28,773 nt of DNA from Chloroflexota bacterium (GTDB taxonomy: Bacteria; Chloroflexota; Dormibacteria; Dormibacterales; Dormibacteraceae): positions 1 through 28,773 of the forward strand of contig VBJR01000220.1 in the NCBI GenBank assembly GCA_005880175.1. Direction: 5' to 3'. Both the position numbers and the translations under genes were made by a program. The notes under the pieces are model-generated. The model saw nothing but the letters and a program-made list of their open reading frames with translations, ran no database searches and had not been told where the DNA came from. Shown piece by piece: positions 1-7,054 of the stretch (positions are counted from its first letter, which is position 1; every line of letters starts with the position of its first letter).

Positions 1-132
1 GAGTATTTCTTCCATCGCTCCGGCCTGGATCGCGCGCTGAACTTCGACTCTCTGCAGGGGGGAGAGCGTGTCCAGTTCGACATAGAGGCGAGTCAGCGGG
101 GCCCACGGGCCACGCGCGTCAGGCCTGCCTGA
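1..132 (+). CDS. Cold-shock domain protein, C-terminal part (5' end outside window)
   Basis: The first 43 codons, ending in TGA, read as the second half of a cold-shock OB-fold: an RNP2-like segment (EYFFHRS), then NFDSLQGGERVQFDIE, then the typical end GPRATRVRPA. Proteins of this family are about 65-70 residues long, bind single-stranded RNA or DNA and act as RNA chaperones. About 25 N-terminal residues, including RNP1, lie outside the window. The FFH aromatic motif in place of FVH is a common variant. The stop codon is in the same reading frame as the following dpgC-like gene and only 21 bases before the first codon that looks conserved there. Confidence 0.85.
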   Translation, partial: EYFFHRSGLDRALNFDSLQGGERVQFDIEASQRGPRATRVRPA

Positions 133-195
133 CCGACCTCGTCTCCGCGTAACATCACGAGCACGGACTTCGACGCAGACGCCGTTTACGGCGCG

Positions 196-1311
196 TTGAC
201 CGACGGCTGCCGCGAGGCGGTCAGGGTCGAGGAACTGGTGCTCCGGGCCGCGGACCGCTTCCCTGGACTGGTGCCCGGCCGCGACGAGCTCGCGGCCGAG
301 CGCGAGCTGCCGCAGGCCCGCAAGCGCGGCGCGGAGGTCGAGCAGGGCCGCTTCCTGTCGCGGGTGCTGGCGCACCCGCGAGCGGGCCTGCACCTGGTGC
401 ACGCGATGCTGCGCCCGCGGGCGGAGTCGCTGGCGCTCCTCGACGAGTTCCGCCGGACCGGCCGGGCGGACCTGGGCGAGGCGGCGGTCGAGCGCCGCGG
501 GGCGGCCGGCCACGTGGAGCTGCGCAACCTGCGCTTCCTGAACGCCGAGGACGATCGCGCGGCCGCCGCGCTGGAGATCGCGGTGGACCTGGTCCTGCTG
601 GACCCGGACTGCGAGGTCGGCGTGCTCCGGGGCGGCGTCGTCGACCATCCCCGCCATGCCGGCCGGCGCGTGTTCAACTCCGGCCTCAACCTGACGCACC
701 TGTACCACGGCCAGATCTCGTTCGTGGACTTCATGATGGCCCGCGAGCTGGGGCTGGTGGCCAAGCTGTACCGCGGGCACTGGCTGGACGGCGACTTCGA
801 GTCGGGCATCGAGGACACGGTGGAGAAGCCGTGGGTCGCGGCGGTCGAGGCGTGGGCGATCGGCGGCGGCTGCCAGATCCTGCTGGTCATGGACCGCGTG
901 CTCGCCGAGCGGGGCGCGTACTTCACCCTGCCGGCCCGCAAGGAGGGGATCGTGCCGGGCGCGTCGCCGCGGCGGTTGACGAAGTTCGTGGGCGACCGGC
1001 TGGCGCGGCAGGCGATCATGTTCGAGCGCGCGTTCGACCCGGCCAGCCCGGAGGGGCGGCTGCTGTGCGACGAGGTGGTCGAGCCGGGCGCGATGGACGA
1101 GGCGATCGACCGCGACGCCGCCCAGCTGGTCAGCTCGGGCGTCGTGAGCGCGGCGGCCAACCGCAAGGCGATCCGGCTCGGCGAGGAGTCGGTGGACGAG
1201 TTCCGGCGCTACATGGCCATGTACGCGCGGGAGCAGTCGCGCTGCATGTACAGCCCGGCGCTGATCCGCAACCTGGAGACGTACTGGCAGGCCCAGCGCC
1301 GCCGCCTCTAG
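196..1311 (+). CDS. DpgC-like cofactor-independent dioxygenase of the enoyl-CoA hydratase (crotonase) family, apparently N-terminally shortened
   Basis: The 371-residue product resembles DpgC, (3,5-dihydroxyphenyl)acetyl-CoA 1,2-dioxygenase. DpgC oxidises an aryl-acetyl-CoA thioester with O2 and no metal or flavin. Family landmarks are RVFNSGLNLTHLYHG, ISFVDFMMARELG, EKPWVAAVEAWAIGGG (oxyanion-hole glycine stretch), LPARKEGIVPGA and FVGDRLARQAIMFER, with a C-terminal SSGVVSAAANRKA helix. The listed start is a TTG with no clear ribosome-binding site. Conserved sequence appears to continue upstream to about 154, where only an ATC is available before the TGA at 130-132. DpgC proteins are usually about 430 residues, so 50 or more N-terminal residues appear to be missing. 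No dpgA, dpgB or dpgD genes are nearby, so glycopeptide dihydroxyphenylglycine synthesis is unlikely. A catabolic role on another aryl-CoA is possible, and the PaaK-like ligases in the window could make such thioesters. The family call is firm; the substrate is unknown. Confidence 0.8.
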   Translation: MTDGCREAVRVEELVLRAADRFPGLVPGRDELAAERELPQARKRGAEVEQGRFLSRVLAHPRAGLHLVHAMLRPRAESLALLDEFRRTGRADLGEAAVERRGAAGHVELRNLRFLNAEDDRAAAALEIAVDLVLLDPDCEVGVLRGGVVDHPRHAGRRVFNSGLNLTHLYHGQISFVDFMMARELGLVAKLYRGHWLDGDFESGIEDTVEKPWVAAVEAWAIGGGCQILLVMDRVLAERGAYFTLPARKEGIVPGASPRRLTKFVGDRLARQAIMFERAFDPASPEGRLLCDEVVEPGAMDEAIDRDAAQLVSSGVVSAAANRKAIRLGEESVDEFRRYMAMYAREQSRCMYSPALIRNLETYWQAQRRRL

Positions 1312-1345
1312 CAACTGACCGGCGGCGACTCCGCCCGCGCCGTCC

Positions 1346-1383
1346 GGGGAGAGGTTGAAGTGTCGGAACTTCAACGTCTCCCC
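1346..1383. terminator. Strong hairpin in a convergent gap; candidate transcription end signal
   Basis: Positions 1346-1361 pair with 1368-1383 over 16 positions with a single G-G mismatch, leaving a six-base loop. The core arms are GTTGAAGT and ACTTCAAC. The hairpin lies 35 bases after the dpgC-like stop and in the gap between two converging genes, where a bidirectional terminator is expected. There is no run of T residues, so it would not be a classical intrinsic terminator. A second copy of one arm at 1406-1418 offers an alternative pairing. Confidence 0.55.
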
Positions 1384-1418
1384 ACCACTCGAGGCGTGCA
1401 AGTATCGACACTTCAACC
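1353..1418. repeat. 13-bp perfect inverted repeat that competes with the hairpin
   Basis: GGTTGAAGTGTCG at 1353-1365 is exactly complementary to CGACACTTCAACC at 1406-1418. Extended to 20 bases, the two copies match at 18 positions. The left copy is also used in the 1346-1383 hairpin, so the two folds exclude each other. The remainder of the gap (1419-1559) shows no gene; it is GC-rich and I see no other structure in it. Confidence 0.7.
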
Positions 1419-1559
1419 TTTCCCTCCTCGGGGGTGGCGAGGGCGGAGCCTGGAAGCACGGCGCGGGCGGAGTCCCGGCCCGTCAGCTGCCCCCAACCGC
1501 CTTCTTCCCAACGCTTCCAGGCCGGCCGCGAAGTTCAACCGCTCTCCAGGGCCCGGCGC

Positions 1560-3182
1560 TCAGACCCCCGGCTCCAGCGTCGACGTCGGGGCCAGGTGGG
1601 CCAGGAAGCGCTGGTCGTGGGAGACCACCACCACCGCGCCCCGGTACTCCGCCAGCGCCGTTTCCAGCATCTCGATGCTGAGCAGGTCCAGGTGGTTGGT
1701 CGGCTCGTCCAGGACCGTCACGTCCGGCGCCGCCGCGAACACCGCCGCGCACTCGATCCGGCGGAGCTCGCCCAGGCTCACGTCCGCCGCCCGGACGCTC
1801 GCCGGGTCCGCGAACAGCACCTTGCCCAGGATCGGGCGCAGCTCCTCAGCCGCGCCCGCGAACCGGCGCAGGGCGTAGTCGAGCAGCGTCGCTCCCGGGG
1901 CCGCGGCCTCGGGCACCTGGGGCAGGTAGCCGATCCGCAGGCCCGGCCGCCGCTCCACCGCCCCGGCGGTCGGCGCCAGCTCGCCGGTCAGCACCCGCAG
2001 CAGCGTGGACTTCCCGCTGCCGTTCGGCCCGACCACGGCCACCCGGTCGCCGTGGCGGACCTGGAGGTCCACGCCCCGCAGCACCTCCACGGCGCCGTAG
2101 CGCAGGCCGATGCCGGCCGCCCGCAGCAGCAGGCCGTCGCGGAACGCGCCCTCCGGCACCGTCAGGCGCGGCTGCGCCGGCGGCTCCGGCTCCGGGACCC
2201 GGCTCAGCTCCCGCTCGATCCGCGTCCGCTGGGCCCTGGCCTGCCGCGCCACCCTGGCGCTCTTGCCGCGGTAGAAGTCGTTCTGGGACATGGTCTGGAA
2301 CCGGCTCGCCCGCCCGGCCACCGTCCGCACAGCGCCCTCGAGCTGCCGGCGGCGCTCCTCCTGCTCCCCGAACTGGCGCGCCTGCGCCTCGCGCTCCTCC
2401 CGCTTGCGCTCCGCGTAGAACGTGTAGCCGCCGCCGTACCGGCGCAGCCGGCCCGTGTGCTCCTCGATCTCCAGCACCGTGTTCACGGTGCCGTCGATCA
2501 GCTCCCGGTCGTGGGAGACCAGCAGCACGGCCGCCGGCGACTCGCGGATCCACCCGGCCAGGAAGCGCAGGCTGGCCAGGTCCAGGTTGTTGCTCGGCTC
2601 GTCGAGCAGGAGCAGGTTGGCCGGGGCGAGCAGCACGCCGGCGAGGGCCAGCCGGGTCGCCTGGCCGCCGCTGAGCTCCGCCAGCGTCCGCTCCAGCATC
2701 GCGGCGTCGAGCCCGAGCCCGGCCGTGACCCCGGCCCGCCGTCGCGGATAGTCCCAGGCGCCGTGCCGGTCCATCGCCTCCAGCGCCTCGCCGTACGCGC
2801 CCAGCAGCGCCGGGTCCTGGCCGCCGCCGGCCAGCGTCGCGACCAGCTCCTCGTGCCGGTTCCACGCCCGGCTGACCTCGCCGGCGCAGGCGTCGAGGTA
2901 CGCGCGTGCCGTCCCGGCGAACGCGAGCTGCGGGCTCTGCGGCAGCGACGCCGCCACCGTCCCGGGCGCGAACGTCAGCGCGCCGCGCACCTCCACGTGC
3001 TCCGGAGGCGCCGCGCCCGCGGCGGCCGCCTGCAGCGTCGCGAGCAGCGTGGACTTGCCGCTGCCGTTGCGGCCCACCAGCGCGGCCTTGTCGCCGGTCG
3101 CCAGCGCGAGCTCGGCGTGCTCCAGCAGCCGGTGGCCGGCCACGGAGATCGTCAGATCGGATGTCGAGAAGTGCGCTGCCAT
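1560..3182 (-). CDS. ABC-F family ATPase (duplicated ATP-binding cassettes, no membrane domain)
   Basis: This 540-residue cytosolic protein carries two ABC domains and no transmembrane segments. Cassette 1 has Walker A GRNGSGKST (37-45), signature LSGGQ (170-174) and Walker B LLLLDEPSNNLDL (190-202). A charged linker of roughly 90 residues (about 255-340, rich in R, E and Q) corresponds to the P-site tRNA-interaction motif. Cassette 2 has Walker A GPNGSGKST (385-393), a signature degenerated to VSLGE (468-472) and Walker B LDEPTNHLDL (491-500). ABC-F proteins bind the ribosomal E site. Some are translation factors and some protect against macrolides, lincosamides or pleuromutilins. The arrangement resembles actinobacterial resistance-type members, but subfamily cannot be fixed by eye. 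The ATG start at 3182 precedes the first conserved strand by few residues. The gene stands alone, with a 162-bp untranslated stretch upstream. Confidence 0.9.
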   Translation of the reverse strand: MAAHFSTSDLTISVAGHRLLEHAELALATGDKAALVGRNGSGKSTLLATLQAAAAGAAPPEHVEVRGALTFAPGTVAASLPQSPQLAFAGTARAYLDACAGEVSRAWNRHEELVATLAGGGQDPALLGAYGEALEAMDRHGAWDYPRRRAGVTAGLGLDAAMLERTLAELSGGQATRLALAGVLLAPANLLLLDEPSNNLDLASLRFLAGWIRESPAAVLLVSHDRELIDGTVNTVLEIEEHTGRLRRYGGGYTFYAERKREEREAQARQFGEQEERRRQLEGAVRTVAGRASRFQTMSQNDFYRGKSARVARQARAQRTRIERELSRVPEPEPPAQPRLTVPEGAFRDGLLLRAAGIGLRYGAVEVLRGVDLQVRHGDRVAVVGPNGSGKSTLLRVLTGELAPTAGAVERRPGLRIGYLPQVPEAAAPGATLLDYALRRFAGAAEELRPILGKVLFADPASVRAADVSLGELRRIECAAVFAAAPDVTVLDEPTNHLDLLSIEMLETALAEYRGAVVVVSHDQRFLAHLAPTSTLEPGV

Positions 3183-3344
3183 TCGGTGTCCACTCGTCGA
3201 GAACCGGGGGACGGCGAGCAGGGACGGTCCGAATGGGGGAGAAGGACGATGACGGGCCTCCGACGAGGACGCCGCGACGCACGGGACGCCGCCGCTCGCT
3301 CAGATCGTGGGTCGGAGGGCCTATCTCATCGGACGGCATACAGC
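3183..3344. other. Non-coding leader/intergenic region upstream of the ABC-F gene
   Basis: No plausible gene is seen here. The stretch separates the aminotransferase stop from the ABC-F start on the same strand. It holds an 8-bp inverted repeat, CCTCCGAC (3257-3264) with GTCGGAGG (3311-3318), about 46 bases apart. Resistance-type ABC-F genes are often controlled by 5' leader attenuators, so an mRNA leader is possible, but no leader peptide or poly-T terminator is evident. Confidence 0.3.
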
Positions 3345-4652
3345 TTACCCCAGCGCCCGGTCGCCCGCGTCCAGGCCGGCGTCGAGCGCGGCCAGGCCCT
3401 CGTCGAGCTCCTCGCCGGTGAGCGTCAGCGGCGGCGTGACGCCGATCAGGTTCCAGCGGAACAGCGGCCACGCGCGGCGGGCCAGGATCGCCTGCCGGAC
3501 CGCGGCCATCGCCGGGGTGACCGGCGCCTCCGTCCGCTGCGGGGTCAGCGGCTCCCGCGTCTCGCGGTCCCGCACCAGCTCCAGGCACGCCAGCATGCCG
3601 ACGCCGCGGACCTCGCCCACGCACGGGTGGCGGGCGGCGAGCTCGCGCAGGCCGGCCAGCAGCTTCTCGCCCGTGGCCGCGGCCCGCGCGGCCAGGTCCT
3701 CCTCGACGTACACCTCCAGCGTCGCGCAGCCGGCGGCACAGGCGAGCGGATGGGCGGCGTACGTGAGGCCGCCGCCCAGGTAGTGGTCGTCGAAGTACGC
3801 GGCGACGCGGTCGCTCACGATCGTGGCGCCCAGCGGCACGTAGCCCGACGTGATGCCCTTGGCCACCGTCATCAGGTCGGGCGTCACGCCCCAGACCTGG
3901 CCCCCGAACCACTTCCCGGTCCGGCAGAACCCCGTGATGACCTCGTCGAACACGAGCAGGATGCCGTGCCGGTCGCACAGCTCGCGCAGCCGGCGCAGGT
4001 AGCCGTCCGGCGGCGGCACCAGCCCGCTCAGGCCGGTGACCGGCTCGACGATGATCGCGGCCACGGTCTCGGGGCCCTCGCCGGCGACGGTCTGCTCGAC
4101 GGCGTCGGCGCAGGCCAGCGTGCACGCGTCGCGGTCGCGGCAGAACGGGCAGCGATAGCGATACGGGTCCAGCGTCTTGACGAACCCGACGCCGGCCGGC
4201 TCCGCGTACTGGCGCCGGTTCTCCCCGGTCGCGCTGATCGCGCCCAGGGTCGAGCCGTGGTAGCTCTGGTACCGCGTCACGACCTTGTGCCGGCCGGTCG
4301 ACTGGCGGGCGATGCGGATCGCGTACTCGATCGCCTCCGTGCCGCCGTTGGTGAAGAACGTGCGGTTGAGGTCGCCGGGCGTCACCTCGGCCAGCATCTC
4401 GGCCAGGCGCGCGGCGGGCAGGTTCGAGAAGTTGGGCCCGATCACGGGCAGCTCGGCCGCCTGGCGCCGGATCGCCTCGACCACGCGCGGGTGGCCGTGG
4501 CCGACGTTCACGTACGCGAGCTGGCCGCCCAGGTCGAGGTGGCGGTTGCCGGCCGCGTCCACGAACCAGCTGCCGCTCGCGCTCGTGATCGTGAGCGGCG
4601 CCAGGGAGCCCTGGGCCGTCCACGGGTACAGGCGGCGATCCGGCGGCGCCAC
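3345..4652 (-). CDS. Class III (omega) aminotransferase, PLP-dependent
   Basis: A 435-residue fold-type I aminotransferase of the class III group (taurine/beta-alanine/4-aminobutyrate type). Visible landmarks are LDLGGQLAYVNVGHGHP (40-55), TNGGTEAIEYAIRIAR (101-116), YHGSTLGA (131-138), the PLP-contacting VFDEVITGF (234-242) and the Schiff-base lysine K265 in AKGITSGYVPLG. It would move an amino group between an omega-amine or amino acid and a keto acid such as pyruvate. Four cysteines (168, 171, 177, 181) form a compact CxxC-x5-C-x3-C cluster inserted before the helix preceding the cofactor domain. The start is a GTG seven bases downstream of a TATTAT box, which suggests a leaderless transcript. 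The gene is divergent from the first PaaK-like ligase with only 23 bp between them, so co-regulation is likely. The donor substrate is not predictable. Confidence 0.9.
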   Translation of the reverse strand: MAPPDRRLYPWTAQGSLAPLTITSASGSWFVDAAGNRHLDLGGQLAYVNVGHGHPRVVEAIRRQAAELPVIGPNFSNLPAARLAEMLAEVTPGDLNRTFFTNGGTEAIEYAIRIARQSTGRHKVVTRYQSYHGSTLGAISATGENRRQYAEPAGVGFVKTLDPYRYRCPFCRDRDACTLACADAVEQTVAGEGPETVAAIIVEPVTGLSGLVPPPDGYLRRLRELCDRHGILLVFDEVITGFCRTGKWFGGQVWGVTPDLMTVAKGITSGYVPLGATIVSDRVAAYFDDHYLGGGLTYAAHPLACAAGCATLEVYVEEDLAARAAATGEKLLAGLRELAARHPCVGEVRGVGMLACLELVRDRETREPLTPQRTEAPVTPAMAAVRQAILARRAWPLFRWNLIGVTPPLTLTGEELDEGLAALDAGLDAGDRALG

Positions 4653-4658
4653 GAACCG

Positions 4659-4665
4659 GATAATA
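4659..4665. promoter_or_regulatory. Overlapping divergent -10 elements for the aminotransferase and ligase genes
   Basis: Only 23 bp separate the GTG at 4652 (- strand) and the ATG at 4676 (+ strand). Their shared AT-rich core reads GATAAT (4659-4664) on the + strand and TATTAT (4665 to 4660) on the - strand. The - strand box ends seven bases before its GTG, so transcription would begin at the start codon itself. The + strand box ends eleven bases before its ATG, leaving at most a few untranslated bases. One polymerase bound here would exclude the other. Confidence 0.55.
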
Positions 4666-4675
4666 GCCGGCGGGT

Positions 4676-5848
4676 ATGCAGGTTCGCGAAGTTGACACCC
4701 TGGCCCGCCTGAACGCCACGCTGGAGCGCGCCCGCGCCGGCGTCGCGCTGTACCGGGAGCGGCTGCCCGCCGGCCCGCTCGCCTCGCTGGAGCAGGTGGC
4801 CGGCCTGCCGTTCACGGTCAAGGACGACTTCCGGGCCGGCTATCCCTTCGGGATGCTGGCCGTGCCCCGGGAGCAGGTCGTGCGCGCGCACATGTCCAGC
4901 GGCACGACCGGCCGGCCGATCGTCACGGGCTATACGCGGGCCGACCTGGACGGCTGGGCCGAGCGGATGGCCCGCGTCCTGGCGGCGGCCGAGGTGGCGC
5001 CGGGGGACGTGCTCCAGAACGCGTACGGCTACGGCCTCTTCACGGGGGGCCTCGGCTTCCACCTGGGGGCCGAGCGCACCGGCTGCGTTGTCGTGCCCAC
5101 GTCGAGCGGGGTGACGCAGCGGCAGGTGATGCTGCTGCGCGACCTGGGGACGACGATCCTCGCCTGCACGCCCTCGTACGCGCTGGTGCTGGCAGAGGCG
5201 GTCGCCGAGCAGGGCGCGCGGGGCGACCTGCGGCTGCGGGCCGGGTTCTTCGGGGCCGAGCCCTGGACCGACGGCATGCGTGGCGAGATCGAGCGCGGCC
5301 TCGGCCTGGAGGCGTTCGACAACTACGGCGTGTTCGAGGACCACTACCTCGCCGAGGTGGTGGACCCGGAGACCGGCCGGCCGGTCCCGGCCGGGGAGCC
5401 GGGCGAGCTGGTCGTGACGTCGCTGACGCGCGAGGCGAGCCCGGTCGTCCGCTACCGCACGCGCGACCGCACGGTGCTGGTGGACGAGCCGTGCCCGTGC
5501 GGCAGCCCGTTCCGGCGCATGCGCAAGATCCAAGGCCGCACGGACGACATGCTGGTGGTCCGCGGCGAGAACGTGTTCCCCTCGCAGGTCGAGGACATCC
5601 TGCTGGGCGTGGACGGCCTGACCGGGAACTACCAGCTGGTGGTGGACCGCGAGAGCCACCGGCTCGACACGCTCCAGGTGCGCATCGAGGCGCGGGCGGA
5701 CGCCGACCACGTCGGCCTCCGCGAGCGGGCCGAGGCGGCGGTCAAGGAGACGATCGGGCTGACGGTGTCCGTCACGGTGCTGGCGCCGGGCGCCCTGCCC
5801 CGCTCCGAGGGCAAGGCGAAGCGCGTCATCGACCTCCGCGAGCTCTGA
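4676..5848 (+). CDS. PaaK-like acyl/aryl-CoA ligase with an internal deletion at the A5 motif
   Basis: The 390-residue protein is a phenylacetate-CoA-ligase-type adenylate-forming enzyme. The phosphate-binding loop is SSGTTGRP (74-81), followed by CTPSYAL (164-170), RYRTRDR (259-265), the Cys pair EPCPCGSPF (271-279), QGRTDDMLVVRGENVFPSQVED (286-307) and the C-terminal lysine in EGKAKRV. The A5 region is abnormal. After FDNYG (214-218) the chain runs straight into VFEDHYLAEVVDPETG. The segment usually found between these (LSE/MTE, GPG, a conserved Cys, then GLH) is absent. The second ligase in this window retains it as MTELGPTGVSCSQRDGVH. About 18-22 residues are missing in frame, removing the acidic residue that helps bind ATP-Mg. 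The gene is therefore either impaired, altered in function, or mis-assembled. ChrA follows 21 bp downstream. Confidence 0.85.
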   Translation: MQVREVDTLARLNATLERARAGVALYRERLPAGPLASLEQVAGLPFTVKDDFRAGYPFGMLAVPREQVVRAHMSSGTTGRPIVTGYTRADLDGWAERMARVLAAAEVAPGDVLQNAYGYGLFTGGLGFHLGAERTGCVVVPTSSGVTQRQVMLLRDLGTTILACTPSYALVLAEAVAEQGARGDLRLRAGFFGAEPWTDGMRGEIERGLGLEAFDNYGVFEDHYLAEVVDPETGRPVPAGEPGELVVTSLTREASPVVRYRTRDRTVLVDEPCPCGSPFRRMRKIQGRTDDMLVVRGENVFPSQVEDILLGVDGLTGNYQLVVDRESHRLDTLQVRIEARADADHVGLRERAEAAVKETIGLTVSVTVLAPGALPRSEGKAKRVIDLREL

Positions 5849-5869
5849 CGGGCGAGAGGGGGCGGCTCC

Positions 5870-7054
5870 ATCAGGAAAGCCCTGGAAGTCTTCCTGGTCG
5901 CCCTGCGCCTGGGACTCACCTCCTTCGGCGGCCCGGTGGCCCACCTGGGCTACTTCCGCGACGAGTACGTGGGGCGCCGGCGCTGGCTCGACGAGGCCGC
6001 GTATGCGGACCTGGTGGCGCTGTGCCAGCTGCTGCCCGGGCCGGCCAGCAGCGAGCTCGGCATCGCGATCGGGATGACGCGGGCCGGCCTCCCCGGCGGC
6101 CTGCTCGCGTGGGCCGGCTTCACCCTGCCGTCCGCCATCGCGCTGGTCGCGTTCGCGTACGCCAGCACCCACCTGGGGACCGCGGACCTGCGCTGGCTGC
6201 GCGGGCTCCAGGTCGTGGCGGTGGCCGTCGTCGCCCAGGCCGTCTGGACGATGGCGCACGCGCTCGCCCCCGACCGGCGCCGCCTGGGCATCGCGTTCGC
6301 GGCGGCGGTGGTGGCCCTGGCGCTGCCCGGGACGCCCGGCCAGCTCGCCGTCATCGCCGGCGGCGGCCTGGCCGGGACGGTGCTCGCGCGCCAGGTCGAG
6401 GGGCCGGACGTGCGGCCGGTCGCGGTCCCGATCGGCAGGCGCGTCGCGGCCGCCTCCCTCGCGGCGCTGGGCGCGCTGCTCGTGGTGCTGCCGCTGCTCC
6501 GCCGCGCCGTGGCCAGCCCGGCGCTGGCCGCGTTCGACGCGTACTTCCGCTCGGGCGCCCTGGTGTTCGGCGGCGGCCACGTGGTGCTGCCGCTGCTGCG
6601 CGCGGCCGTCGTGGCCCCGGGCTGGGTCAGCGAGCCCCGGTTCCTGACCGGCTACGGCGCCGCCCAGGCGGTGCCGGGCCCGCTGTTCACGTTCGCGGCG
6701 TACCTGGGAGCGGTCGAGCAGGGGCCGCCGGGCGGGGTGGCGGGCGCGGCGCTGGCCCTGGTCGCGATCTTCCTGCCCGCGCTCCTGCTCGTCGTCGGCG
6801 CGCTGCCGTTCTGGGGCCTGCTCCATGGGGCGCCGCCGCTGCGCGCGGCGCTGCGCGGCGTCAACGCGGCGGTCGTCGGCCTCCTGCTGGCGGCGCTCTA
6901 CGACCCGGTGTTCACGGGGGCCATCCACGGCCCGGCCGACGTCGGCCTCGCGCTGGTCGCGCTCGGGCTGCTGGCCGTGGTCCGGATGCCGCCGTGGGCG
7001 GTGGTCGCGATCACGGCCGCGGGCGGCGCGGGCCTGGTGGCACTCGGGCGCTGA
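5870..7054 (+). CDS. chrA: ChrA-type chromate transporter, possibly using an AUC start codon
   Basis: This CHR-family inner-membrane protein contains two CHR halves and about ten hydrophobic segments. The N-terminal half shows LRLGLTSFGGPVAHLGYF and LCQLLPGPASSELGIAIG; the C-terminal half shows FGGGHVVLPLL and GYGAAQAVPGPLFTFAAYLGA. Family members export chromate, and some also handle sulfate. The conserved N-terminus begins well before the first GTG (5936), which would cut through GLTSFGGPVAHLGYF. Upstream in frame up to the previous stop (5846-5848) there is no ATG, GTG or TTG. The ATC at 5870 lies seven bases after GAGAGGGGG (5854-5862), an excellent Shine-Dalgarno position. Starting there gives 394 residues, typical for full-length ChrA. 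Its 3' end overlaps the convergent methyltransferase by 44 bp. Confidence 0.88.
   Translation: MRKALEVFLVALRLGLTSFGGPVAHLGYFRDEYVGRRRWLDEAAYADLVALCQLLPGPASSELGIAIGMTRAGLPGGLLAWAGFTLPSAIALVAFAYASTHLGTADLRWLRGLQVVAVAVVAQAVWTMAHALAPDRRRLGIAFAAAVVALALPGTPGQLAVIAGGGLAGTVLARQVEGPDVRPVAVPIGRRVAAASLAALGALLVVLPLLRRAVASPALAAFDAYFRSGALVFGGGHVVLPLLRAAVVAPGWVSEPRFLTGYGAAQAVPGPLFTFAAYLGAVEQGPPGGVAGAALALVAIFLPALLLVVGALPFWGLLHGAPPLRAALRGVNAAVVGLLLAALYDPVFTGAIHGPADVGLALVALGLLAVVRMPPWAVVAITAAGGAGLVALGR

Noticed and set aside
1434..4712. Very long + strand open frame opposite the ABC-F and aminotransferase genes
   Set aside because: It is a high-GC antisense shadow: composition is Arg, Ala, Gln and Pro with no domain, while the opposite strand encodes two complete families.
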